Shown piece after piece: positions 1-6,737 of a stretch of 9,336 nucleotides of DNA. The notes under the pieces are model-generated. The model did no database searches. It saw only the letters and a program-made list of their open reading frames with translations, and was not told the origin of the DNA. Each line of letters opens with the position of its first letter. The first letter of the stretch is position 1. The DNA comes from CAYWMP01 sp964459445 (GTDB taxonomy: Bacteria > Desulfobacterota > DSM-4660 > Desulfatiglandales > HGW-15): the NCBI GenBank assembly GCA_964459445.1, contig CAYWMP010000214.1, positions 1-9,336 on the forward strand, given 5' to 3'. The position numbers and the translations under genes are program-made.

Positions 1-109
1 TACCATGTGACGAGCAGGGGAAATGAGCGCAAAAGGATCTTTTCTTCAAAAGCGGGATTACAACCAATTCAAAAAATTGGTATCGTTCATAAGTGTTTAC
101 ATGGTCTAA
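1..109 (+). pseudogene. Frameshifted fragment of a Y1/REP-type (RAYT) transposase
   Basis: From base 1 the first frame reads YHVTSRGNERKRIF, the well-known N-terminal signature of HUH/Y1 REP-associated transposases; the intact copy at 560-1561 has HHIIARGNEKRKIF at the same place. After about base 50 the similarity moves to the next frame and reads KRDYNQFKKLV, matching KKDYKKFLTRL of the intact copy. One extra G near base 52 accounts for the shift. The shifted frame stops at 107-109, and no HUH motif or catalytic tyrosine follows. The start of the gene lies outside the window. This is a decayed, truncated copy, probably of a different lineage from the downstream transposase. Confidence 0.7.
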
Positions 110-120
110 AAATTGATTAA

Positions 121-181
121 ATCACGATCTCTTTCTATGCTTAGAGTTCCCCAACAAAAACCAAGAGAAAGAGACCGTGAT
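121..181. repeat. Inverted repeat overlapping a transposase start codon
   Basis: Arms 121-136 (ATCACGATCTCTTTCT) and 166-181 are complementary at 15 of 16 positions, with 29 bases between them. The right arm covers the GTG/ATG start (177-182) of the transposase fragment. In RNA it would hide the ribosome binding region, a known way for IS elements to limit transposase translation. It could equally be part of an old IS end. The pairing is seen directly; the role is inferred. Confidence 0.55.
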
Positions 182-488
182 GGAACAAGAAATACATATA
201 ACACTTCGATTCGATCTCTCAAATGGTAAAGTTGGCCTGAATGAAATTGTTTATAGGTTGAAGGAACTCAGAGATCCCTTGATGCTAAAGATTCTACAAC
301 AAGTGCTGATGAGCTATGATGATCTCATTTCAGAACGTTTAAGTCGTACAGATATATACCCCAGCAAAGCCAGGAAGGGTCTGGGGCGGCACGTCAGAAA
401 AGGCGATCCCGAAGAGCGATATTGTCGTGGCCGTAAGATAAGAAAACGGGGTTGGCGTAGTAGGCCTCGACGATTTTCCACGGTGTTT
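177..488 (+). pseudogene. N-terminal fragment of an IS transposase, cut by the adjacent element
   Basis: The frame starts with GTG at 177 or ATG at 180 and gives about 104 plausible residues. Residues 1-55 are an ordinary helical N-terminus. A basic block follows (YCRGRKIRKRGWRSRPRRFSTVF), resembling the cysteine/basic segment near the N-terminus of several IS transposases that precedes the G-x-I/V strand and the DDE domain. At 489 the sequence changes into the inverted end of the next element, and the frame then runs through unrelated residues to 581. I see no continuation of this protein after 1591, so the rest was deleted or lies elsewhere. The IS family is not certain (ISLre2- or ISNCY-like are possibilities). 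It is not functional as it stands. Confidence 0.45.
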
Positions 489-516
489 GTAATAGGGGAC
501 GTTCTTCACATTTTCA
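489..516 (+). repeat. Left inverted end of the transposase element
   Basis: A 28-bp sequence with core GGGACGTTCTT, pairing with 1564-1591 at 23 of 28 positions. It lies 43 bp upstream of the transposase start and directly after the truncated IS transposase. Confidence 0.6.
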
Positions 517-559
517 TATTTGTTTTGCAAAGCATCTTTAGCTGTGTTATCCATCTCCT

Positions 560-1561
560 ATGCCAAGGCAATCAAGAATAGATGCTCCAGGAGCGCTGCA
601 TCACATTATTGCAAGAGGAAACGAGAAGCGAAAAATCTTTGAAGACAAAAAGGATTACAAGAAGTTTTTGACCCGCCTGGAAAGAATTCTTTCTCATACT
701 CAAACCATTTGCTACGCTTGGACACTTATCCCAAATCATTTTCATCTTTTCTTACGAACCTCAACCTTCCCGATCGCAACGGTTATGCGACGGTTATTAA
801 CTGGATACGCGATCTACTTCAATCGTAGACATCGCCGTTACGGTCATTTGTTTCAAAACCGTTATAAATCCATCCTCTGCCAAGAAGATCCTTATTTCCT
901 GGAATTGGTCCGCTATATTCATCTAAACCCATTACGGGCGAACATGGTTAAGGACTTAAAGTCTCTGGATAAATACCCTTATTCAGGCCACAGTGCGGTG
1001 ATGGGGTTTGTTGAAAACGAATGGCAAAATGTGGATTATGTACTGGGATGGTTTGGTAAGAGGGCTAAATCGGCCCGTGGCAAATATCGTGAATTCATAA
1101 AAGAAGGCGTTTCCATGGGCAAGCGACCAGATCTCATAGGTGGCGGATTGGTTCGAAGCGCTGGAGGATGGTTGAATCTTATTGAGATGCGTAGAGCAAA
1201 AGTGTTTGTTAAGGGAGATGAGAGGATTTTAGGGGAAGGTGATTTTGTAGAAGAGATGTTACAAAAAGCGGAGGAATCATTTGAGAAGAGATCTCTTCTA
1301 GCAACCCGAGGGTGGGATATAGATAAGTTGGCTGAACATGTAGCTAAATTGTTGGATATGGATGTTTCGGATGTGTGGTCTGCAGGCAAATACAGGCGTA
1401 TTGTAAAGGCGCGGAGCTTACTTTGTCATTGGGCTGTAAGGGAGCTGGGTGTGAGCATGGCTTCATTAGCAAAGAGACTTGAAATATCACCTGCCGCGGT
1501 GACACAATCTGTAGAGCGAGGTGAGCGGTTTGCAAGAGAACATCATTACCATTTCCATTAA
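560..1561 (+). CDS. REP-associated tyrosine (Y1/HUH) transposase with DnaA-like C-terminal HTH
   Basis: A complete 333-residue protein. The N-terminus MPRQSRIDAPGALHHIIARGNE is typical of the RAYT/IS200-like family, which supports the ATG at 560 although no good Shine-Dalgarno precedes it. The HUH motif is N59-H60-F-H62, and the expected nucleophile is Y119 in RYIHLNPLRA. The family cuts single-stranded DNA at hairpin-linked sites through a 5'-phosphotyrosine. Residues about 215-325 form an extra C-terminal domain: a GEGDFVEEML segment, then KARSLLCHWAVRELGVSMAS and an SPAAVTQSVERGE recognition helix, resembling the DnaA domain IV helix-turn-helix found in the long RAYT subgroup. No frameshift or lost catalytic residue is seen, so it may be active or exapted. 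It converges on the minus-strand operon, with 202 bp between stop codons. Confidence 0.9.
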   Translation: MPRQSRIDAPGALHHIIARGNEKRKIFEDKKDYKKFLTRLERILSHTQTICYAWTLIPNHFHLFLRTSTFPIATVMRRLLTGYAIYFNRRHRRYGHLFQNRYKSILCQEDPYFLELVRYIHLNPLRANMVKDLKSLDKYPYSGHSAVMGFVENEWQNVDYVLGWFGKRAKSARGKYREFIKEGVSMGKRPDLIGGGLVRSAGGWLNLIEMRRAKVFVKGDERILGEGDFVEEMLQKAEESFEKRSLLATRGWDIDKLAEHVAKLLDMDVSDVWSAGKYRRIVKARSLLCHWAVRELGVSMASLAKRLEISPAAVTQSVERGERFAREHHYHFH

Positions 1562-1563
1562 AC

Positions 1564-1591
1564 TGAAAATATAAAGAACGTCCCTAACTAC
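1564..1591 (-). repeat. Right inverted end of the transposase element
   Basis: Inverted copy of 489-516 with five mismatches. It starts two bases after the transposase stop codon and is followed directly by hairpin-rich DNA. Confidence 0.6.
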
Positions 1592-1594
1592 AGG

Positions 1595-1717
1595 GCCCAT
1601 CGCTTCGCGAGGGCGTTGCCCGTAGGGCAAGAAAACTTTAGTTCGGCTAAGTCGGCAGAACATAAAGTCTGTAGTTTTCTGAATCGGTCCGCGGTTCTGT
1701 CTTGCATTTAACCGATA
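1595..1717. repeat. Tandem hairpin region, REP/BIME-like
   Basis: Four successive foldable segments lie between the transposase and the operon end. (1) 1595-1614: GCCC-a-TCGC / GCGA-GGGC, eight pairs, a three-base loop and one bulged A. (2) 1616-1630: TTGCCC-GTA-GGGCAA, perfect. (3) 1630-1680: AGAAAAC closes with GTTTTCT, and inside it TTTA-GTTC pairs with GAAC-a-TAAA. (4) 1683-1717: ATCGGT with ACCGAT around a long loop. None has a following T-run on either strand, so they are poor terminators. Substrate hairpins for the neighbouring Y1 transposase, or a structured RNA, fit better. Stretch 1718-1763 holds nothing recognisable. Confidence 0.5.
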
Positions 1718-1763
1718 GAATACCAAAAGCGTAACGCCGCAGATGAGTATTTTCAGACAGCCT

Positions 1764-2711
1764 CTAGCCGCCCTTTTCCTCTCGCCTGTATGGCTTCAGC
1801 AAAGCGGCCGGCACCGCTGCCCTCCTGGAAACACCAATAAGGGCGATGATAGTCAAAAGATATGGAATCATCAGGAAGATATGAAAGGAGATGTCGAAGC
1901 CCAGACCCTGGAGCCTGAGTTGAAGCCCGTCCATAAATCCGAAAATCAAGGCGCCCAGGGTCCCCTTTACCGGATCCCAGTTGCCAAAAATGACCATGGC
2001 TATAGCAACCCAACCCCTGCCTCCGATCACGTCTATCAAAAACATATTTTGATGCGCCAGTGTAAGGAATGATCCGCCGATTCCCATCAGGGCGCCGCCG
2101 GCCACAAGACACAGGGTTCGAGTCAGGGTCACGTCGACTCCGACCGTGTCTGCCACCACGGGGTTCTCACCGACGGTCCTGATTTTTAATCCCATTTTTG
2201 TCTTGTAAAGGAGAATGGATATGACCGGAATGAGCAGCCAGGCAAGATAGGTCATGGAGTATTGAGTGAAAAGACCCGGCCCTATGATCGGGATCTTTGA
2301 CAGGATGGGAATGGAAATCTGCCTAAAGGGTTCGACCGTCGGAGGGACGGTGGGAGATCCAAAATGGAGGCGATAGACATACATGGCCAGGCCAGTCGAA
2401 AACAAAGTGATCCCGAGCCCCGACACGTGTTGGCTTAGGCCCAGATTAACGGACAGAAAGGCCATGAGAAGACCGAGGATCATGCCCACCAAGGCTGCCG
2501 AAAGAACCCCCACCCAGAGCGACCCTGATGAAAGGGAAACGAGAAACCCGGTCATGGCGCCCATAAGCATGATGCCTTCAATTCCAAGGTTCAGCACACC
2601 GGCTCGTTCAGAAAGGATTTCCCCTAGCGTGGCGAATATGATCGGGGTGGCCATCCTCATCATGGCCCCCATCAGCCCGGATATGAAGGCCGCTTCTAAT
2701 ATCTCGCTCAT
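1764..2711 (-). CDS. ABC transporter permease, NupQ/RbsC-like (nucleoside/sugar importer)
   Basis: A 315-residue very hydrophobic inner-membrane protein of the branched-chain amino acid/ribose permease superfamily (BPD_transp_2). The family hallmark NLGIEG is at residues 41-46, in the context GEILSERAGVLNLGIEGIML, typical of the second permease of BMP-dependent nucleoside importers. Several membrane helices are visible, for example near residues 47-100, 130-165 and 195-215, with another close to the C-terminus. The ATG at 2711 overlaps the stop of the upstream permease gene in an ATGA junction, which fixes the start and implies translational coupling. It is the last gene of the operon, and no T-run terminator follows. 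With the ATPase and the other permease it should form the heteromeric membrane core of the importer. Confidence 0.93.
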   Translation of the reverse strand: MSEILEAAFISGLMGAMMRMATPIIFATLGEILSERAGVLNLGIEGIMLMGAMTGFLVSLSSGSLWVGVLSAALVGMILGLLMAFLSVNLGLSQHVSGLGITLFSTGLAMYVYRLHFGSPTVPPTVEPFRQISIPILSKIPIIGPGLFTQYSMTYLAWLLIPVISILLYKTKMGLKIRTVGENPVVADTVGVDVTLTRTLCLVAGGALMGIGGSFLTLAHQNMFLIDVIGGRGWVAIAMVIFGNWDPVKGTLGALIFGFMDGLQLRLQGLGFDISFHIFLMIPYLLTIIALIGVSRRAAVPAALLKPYRREEKGG

Positions 2712-3772
2712 TTTTTTCGAACCACCTTCAGCTTGTATTCCGTAAAAAGCAGGAAGATGAGCATGACCATCAAGGCCATACCCTGTATGACTTCTGCAAT
2801 GTATGTCGGAACCCCCGTCATACGGCTCATTGTGTGAGCTCCCACAATAATGACGCTAAAAAAGAGCGAAGAGAAAAGCACCCCCACGGGGTGTAGATTC
2901 CCCAACATGGCAATGACGATTCCCGAGTAACCGTATCCCGGGGAGATGTCCATGATGAGCCGATATTGAAGTGCGCATAGCTCGCCCACACCTGCCAGGC
3001 CTGCCAAACCGCCCGAGATCAAGGCCGTCATGAGAATGACGGAGGTTGTATTGATGCCGCCAAACCGGGATGCACGGATGTTCACGCCGACCGCCCTTGA
3101 CTGATACCCGAACACGGTCTTTTTGTTGATGAACCACATCACCAGCACCAAAAAGAAAGAGATGGGAATCCCCAGATGAAAGCGGGACCGGTACATAAGA
3201 ATGGGATATTTCGCTGCTTCGACAATTTCGGGAGATCTCGGCCAACTGGATCCGGGTTGTTGAAGGGGGCCGAAGAGAAGCGCGCCCATGATGTGGATCA
3301 TGACGTAATTTAAAAGCAGGGTGGAGACCACGTCATCCACCTTCAGTTTGGTCTTGAGGATGGCAGGAATAGAGGCCCAGACACCGCCGGCGACAAATCC
3401 ACCCACAATGACAATCGGCAAGACCATGGGACCGGGGGCATTGCCTAAGGAAATCCCCAGCCAGGTGGCGGTGAGGGCCCCGGCCAGAAGCTGTCCTTCC
3501 GCACCGATATTCCAGAACTTGGCCCGAAAGGCAAAGGCCACGGCCAGCCCGGTCAGCAGGAGTGGGCTCGCCTTTACAAAGGTCTCTAACAGATTGTATC
3601 TCGTTCCAAGCGCCCCGTAAAACAGGTAATAATAGGATTTCCAGAGATGCCCCTTGGCAATGAGGATCGGAATGGCCGACAGGATAAGGGTCACGATGAT
3701 CGCCAAAATAGGAATGAGAATTTTTGCCCACCCTGGAAGAGGCCTTCTTTTGACGATCCTCAGCCCAATCAT
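2708..3772 (-). CDS. ABC transporter permease, NupP-like (nucleoside/sugar importer)
   Basis: A 354-residue integral membrane protein. After a basic N-terminus (MIGLRIVKRRP) there is a first helix at about residues 18-38, then the family motif NIGAEGQ at about 88-94 and a series of hydrophobic segments ending in KLKVVRKK. The motif and length match the first permease of BMP-type nucleoside ABC importers. I take the ATG at 3772, because it overlaps the ATPase stop codon as ATGA; the open frame could be extended seven codons to a TTG at 3793, which is less likely. It pairs with the product of the next gene to form the pore. The cargo is probably a nucleoside, nucleobase or related heterocycle, inferred from the family and neighbours. 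Confidence 0.93.
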   Translation of the reverse strand: MIGLRIVKRRPLPGWAKILIPILAIIVTLILSAIPILIAKGHLWKSYYYLFYGALGTRYNLLETFVKASPLLLTGLAVAFAFRAKFWNIGAEGQLLAGALTATWLGISLGNAPGPMVLPIVIVGGFVAGGVWASIPAILKTKLKVDDVVSTLLLNYVMIHIMGALLFGPLQQPGSSWPRSPEIVEAAKYPILMYRSRFHLGIPISFFLVLVMWFINKKTVFGYQSRAVGVNIRASRFGGINTTSVILMTALISGGLAGLAGVGELCALQYRLIMDISPGYGYSGIVIAMLGNLHPVGVLFSSLFFSVIIVGAHTMSRMTGVPTYIAEVIQGMALMVMLIFLLFTEYKLKVVRKK

Positions 3773-5289
3773 TTCCGAACCCCGCTCATCCAAAGGCCGA
3801 TTTGTTCTCGTGAGGCCTCTTCAATCTCGACCTCACCCATTATTTTCCCCTCATAGAGCACCGCAATGCGATCGCTCAAGGCGAAAATCTCATCCAGATC
3901 CTCAGAAATCAGGAGGACACCGGCGCCCCTCTCCCTCTCTTGCAGGATCCTCTGGTGGATGTACTCCATGGCGCCGACATCAAGCCCTCGGGTAGGCTGG
4001 GATGCAATGACTACTGCCGGCTTGCCGGCAAGCTCCCTTGCGAGCATCACCTTCTGAAGGTTCCCACCCGAAAGGCTCTTAGTCACGGCATCTCGTCCTG
4101 CGGTCTTGATGGCGTAGGCTCCAATGAGTTCCTCACTGTATTGGTGAATCATGCTGAATTTCATCACCCCCCAACTATGAAACGCCGATGACACGTGGTT
4201 TTCAAGGATCATGTTTTCTTCAACAGATAGATCCATCAAGAGCCCTGTCTCTATCCGATCTTCGGGTATCCTTCCCATCTTTAACTTTATGGCTGAAGAG
4301 GGACTGCCGGGTTTGAGCGCCTCACCGTTCACTCTAATGGCACCTCCTTGAGGCTCTCGAATCCCAAAGAGGACCTCGGCCAGTTCTCTCTGGCCGTTGC
4401 CGGAAATGCCCGCAAGACCCAGAATCTCATATTGTCTGACCGCGAGATTAAGATTTTTTATGGCCGCGAGTCCTTTGTCGTTCAAGGCGGAGAGATTGAC
4501 CATCTCAAGAACGGGTTTGCCGGGCTCAACCTCTTTTTTCTCGATTCTCTCGAGCACATCTCTTCCCACCATGAGATTCGCCAATTCCCTGATATTCGTC
4601 TCTGCCGTCTTTCTCTCCGCGGCGACTTCGCCGGCCCTTAAAACAATGACCCGGTCTGATATCTCCATGACCTCATTGAGTTTGTGGGATATGAAAACGA
4701 CGGATCGGCCCTCTTGGACAAGAGACTTTAGGGTCCCGAACAATTCCACAGTCTCGGAAGGCGCCAGAACCGCAGTGGGTTCATCCATGATGAGGATATC
4801 GACGTCTCTATACAGGGCCTTGAGGATTTCGACCTTTTGTTGTTCCCCTATGGATAGGGTCCAGATCCTTGCATCTGGATCGACCTCAAGACCGAACCTT
4901 TTTTGGAGTTCGCTCAGCCTTTCCCTTGCACTTTTGAAGTCAAGAAAAAGGCCTTTTCCTGTGTCCGTGCCGATAATAATATTCTCAAGCACCGTCTGAG
5001 AGGGCACTAAAGCGAAATGTTGATGAATCATACCGACGCCGCGGGATATGGCATCCCTGGGAGATGAAAGATCGGCCTTTTTGCCTTTAATAAATATCTC
5101 TCCCTCATCGCAGGTGTAATATCCAAAGAGGATATTCATCAGCGTTGTCTTGCCTGCACCGTTTTCGCCGAGCAGGGCACAAACCTCACCGGGAAAGAGA
5201 TCGAAATCAATACCCTTATTGGCCACAACATCCAGGAACTGCTTGGTGATCGAGCGCATACTCACGACGGGCTGATTTTCACTGTTCAT
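3769..5289 (-). CDS. Two-domain ABC ATPase of a nucleoside/sugar-type importer (NupO-like)
   Basis: A 506-residue fused double nucleotide-binding protein. Domain 1 has Walker A GENGAGKT (41-48), Q-loop Q90, signature LSIGEQQ (145-151), Walker B ILIMDEP (165-171) and switch histidine H202. Domain 2 is degenerate, as is usual in this family: GISGNGQR replaces Walker A (about 294-301), the signature LSGGNLQK is intact (406-413), Walker B reads VVIASQPTRGLD without the catalytic acid, and the switch region is ISEDL rather than ISHDL. ATP hydrolysis is therefore expected mainly at one site. It energises the two permeases encoded directly downstream with 4-bp overlaps. It starts at ATG 5289 with an AAGG upstream; 170 bp with a hairpin separate it from the binding-protein gene. 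Confidence 0.95.
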   Translation of the reverse strand: MNSENQPVVSMRSITKQFLDVVANKGIDFDLFPGEVCALLGENGAGKTTLMNILFGYYTCDEGEIFIKGKKADLSSPRDAISRGVGMIHQHFALVPSQTVLENIIIGTDTGKGLFLDFKSARERLSELQKRFGLEVDPDARIWTLSIGEQQKVEILKALYRDVDILIMDEPTAVLAPSETVELFGTLKSLVQEGRSVVFISHKLNEVMEISDRVIVLRAGEVAAERKTAETNIRELANLMVGRDVLERIEKKEVEPGKPVLEMVNLSALNDKGLAAIKNLNLAVRQYEILGLAGISGNGQRELAEVLFGIREPQGGAIRVNGEALKPGSPSSAIKLKMGRIPEDRIETGLLMDLSVEENMILENHVSSAFHSWGVMKFSMIHQYSEELIGAYAIKTAGRDAVTKSLSGGNLQKVMLARELAGKPAVVIASQPTRGLDVGAMEYIHQRILQERERGAGVLLISEDLDEIFALSDRIAVLYEGKIMGEVEIEEASREQIGLWMSGVRK

Positions 5290-5418
5290 GGGATACCTTG
5301 CGGTTTTGGCGTCGTTGTTGGCTACTACTTGTTATGATTGCTAAGAACTTTAGAAAGGGCGCTCTGAAACTTTTGAGAATCAGGATCGCATCGTCTAAAA
5401 GGTTTGGGGGAATTTTAC

Positions 5419-5447
5419 TAGACCGGCGGCCAAATCCCGCCGGTCTA
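5419..5447. promoter_or_regulatory. Perfect 11-bp hairpin between the binding-protein and ATPase genes
   Basis: TAGACCGGCGG (5419-5429) pairs perfectly with CCGCCGGTCTA (5437-5447) around a seven-base loop. It sits 12 bp beyond the binding-protein stop codon in the direction of transcription. No T-run follows on the minus strand (GTAAAATTCCCC), so full termination is unlikely. A 3' stabilising or attenuating hairpin that keeps the binding protein more abundant than the membrane parts is common in such operons and is my inference. Confidence 0.6.
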
Positions 5448-5459
5448 AGTGGATTATCT

Positions 5460-6446
5460 TTAATCAGAAATGGGAGGTTGCTCGTCCACGGGAACACGGA
5501 AGGTCCCATTGAGGATCTTGGCCTCCAGACCCTTGACTTCCTGGACGACTCCTGCAGGCAGCTTTTTGTCGAATCCGTGGAAGGGTGCAAGCCGGGAACC
5601 ACCTTTTCCCATCATGGACCATTCGCCGAGATCCATGGACACCCATGCCTTCTTATTAACCATTTCAATGGCGAATTTGATGGTGGGATACATATCCCAC
5701 ACCGGTCCGGTGATGACCGTATTGGGGGCAAGTGCATTCTGGTCCGACATGTTTCCAAAGGCCAGGATACCCTTTTCTTTGCAGGCCTCGAAAACGCCAA
5801 AACGCTCTGCGTAAATCACGTCCGCACCCGCTTCGATCTGGGCGATTGCAGCCTCTTTGGCCTTGGGAGGATCAAACCAACCGCCGATGTAGGAAATTTT
5901 GACTTTCACTTTGGGATTTACCTTGAGTGCCCCTGCCTTGAAGGCATTGACAAGCCGATTCACTTCTCCGATGGGTATGGCGGCAACCACGCCGAGTACG
6001 TTGCTTTTGGTGATTTTTCCCGCAATCACGCCGCAGAGATAGGCCGGCTCATGGATCCAGTTATCGAAGACCGAGAAATTGGGTGAAACCGGACCGAACT
6101 CCGATCCAAAGGCAAAGGCAATCTCCGGGTAGTCTTTGGCTACCCTTCTGGCCGGTTCTTCACCCGCCAGGAAGGCATCCCCCACGATAAGATCAAATCC
6201 CCTTTCAGCATATTCCCTTAGGACCTTCTCAAAATCCGCGGCAGCGATCTTCTCGGTAAATTCATACTCAATGTTGCCAATTTCTTTTTTGGCCTTCAAA
6301 CAAGCCTGGTGGATGACGCCATCCCAGGGTTCCTCGATCGCCGTTTGAAAAATAGCCGCGATCTTGAAAGGTTTTGCATAGGTTGTTGTAACAGCAAATG
6401 AAACCGACAAAAGAACAATCAGCAGGCCCAAAAACACTTTTTTCAT
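5460..6446 (-). CDS. BMP/PnrA-family periplasmic substrate-binding protein
   Basis: A 328-residue exported protein. MKKVFLGLLIVLLSVSFA is a signal peptide with likely signal-peptidase-I cleavage after TYA (residue 24). There is no lipobox cysteine, so a free periplasmic protein of a Gram-negative cell is expected. The mature part begins FKIAAIFQTAIEEPWDGVIH and continues with the alternating alpha/beta pattern of the Bmp (PF02608) family, including FDLIVGDAF, AFAFGSEFGPVSPNF, AYLCGVIAGKITKSNVLGVV and GADVIYAERFGVFEACKEKG. The family binds nucleosides and purine-like ligands for ABC import. The ATG at 6446 is chosen over a TTG at 6464, because the latter would lie within the Shine-Dalgarno. 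The ATPase and permeases follow downstream, and two metal-dependent hydrolases precede it. Confidence 0.93.
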   Translation of the reverse strand: MKKVFLGLLIVLLSVSFAVTTTYAKPFKIAAIFQTAIEEPWDGVIHQACLKAKKEIGNIEYEFTEKIAAADFEKVLREYAERGFDLIVGDAFLAGEEPARRVAKDYPEIAFAFGSEFGPVSPNFSVFDNWIHEPAYLCGVIAGKITKSNVLGVVAAIPIGEVNRLVNAFKAGALKVNPKVKVKISYIGGWFDPPKAKEAAIAQIEAGADVIYAERFGVFEACKEKGILAFGNMSDQNALAPNTVITGPVWDMYPTIKFAIEMVNKKAWVSMDLGEWSMMGKGGSRLAPFHGFDKKLPAGVVQEVKGLEAKILNGTFRVPVDEQPPISD

Positions 6447-6451
6447 GAAGA

Positions 6452-6460
6452 TCCTCCTTT
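6452..6460 (-). promoter_or_regulatory. Strong ribosome binding site of the binding-protein gene
   Basis: On the minus strand AAAGGAGGA lies five bases before ATG 6446. This near-perfect site decides the start codon and rules out the longer TTG-initiated frame at 6464. Confidence 0.8.
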
Positions 6461-6570
6461 CCAAAAGAGAATAGGGTTATTACGACAAGTTACAATGTTT
6501 CCAATCGCCAAATTTCAAGCCATCTTCTTTCATTCCGTTCAAAGCATGAATTAGCGCCCTAAAGATTATA

Positions 6571-6685
6571 AATATCGAATATCGAACAAGGAATTTCGAA
6601 CTGCAGAAGGTCTTAAAAGAAACACCAATCTATTCTTTTCGATATTCTTCGATTCCTTGTTCTGCGGTTCTGCGGTTCAAATATC
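6571..6685. repeat. Imperfect inverted repeat with ATATCGA and TTCTGCGG tandem units
   Basis: GAACAAGGAA at 6584-6593 is perfectly complementary to TTCCTTGTTC at 6653-6662. Further out, AATATCGAATATCGA on the left corresponds loosely to TTCGATATTCTTCGA on the right. TTCTGCGG is repeated in tandem at about 6660-6675. Composition and layout differ from the surrounding genes and look like a dispersed intergenic repeat family. Copies elsewhere in the genome cannot be checked here. Confidence 0.55.
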
Positions 6686-6737
6686 AGGCTTTCTGTTATC
6701 TTGAAAGACTGCCCGTTCAAAACTTGCAGGGGTTTAA

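Larger units (their letters stand above)
489..1591 (+). mobile_element. Putative REP-transposase element with 28-bp imperfect inverted ends
   Basis: Bases 489-516 and the reverse complement of 1564-1591 match at 23 of 28 positions without gaps, sharing the block GGGACGTTCTT. They flank one complete Y1 transposase gene (560-1561), and the right end begins only two bases after its stop codon. The left end coincides with the point where the upstream transposase fragment loses sense, as expected for an insertion. I cannot see a target duplication. Both ends read GTA(A/G) at the outside, which recalls the GTAG-type tetranucleotide beside REP hairpins recognised by RAYTs. The true right boundary could lie further out, because strong hairpins continue to about 1717. 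Confidence 0.55.
6447..6737. other. Gene-free spacer (291 bp) with a repeat
   Basis: There is no credible reading frame between the amidohydrolase stop and the binding-protein start. It contains the ribosome binding site at 6452-6460 and the repeat at 6571-6685. A promoter for the transport genes would be expected here, but I found no pair of boxes I would defend. Confidence 0.6.

Noticed and set aside
177..581. A complete 134-residue gene
   Set aside because: The last 31 codons run through the inverted end of the RAYT element and overlap the start of the transposase gene, so the frame is a truncated gene with a chance tail.
5298..6086. Long plus-strand frame of 262 codons
   Set aside because: It lies opposite the binding-protein gene, shows no family features, and its composition is that of an antisense shadow.
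6571..6685. CRISPR-like repeats
   Set aside because: The units are short, irregular and partly inverted, without spacers of regular length.
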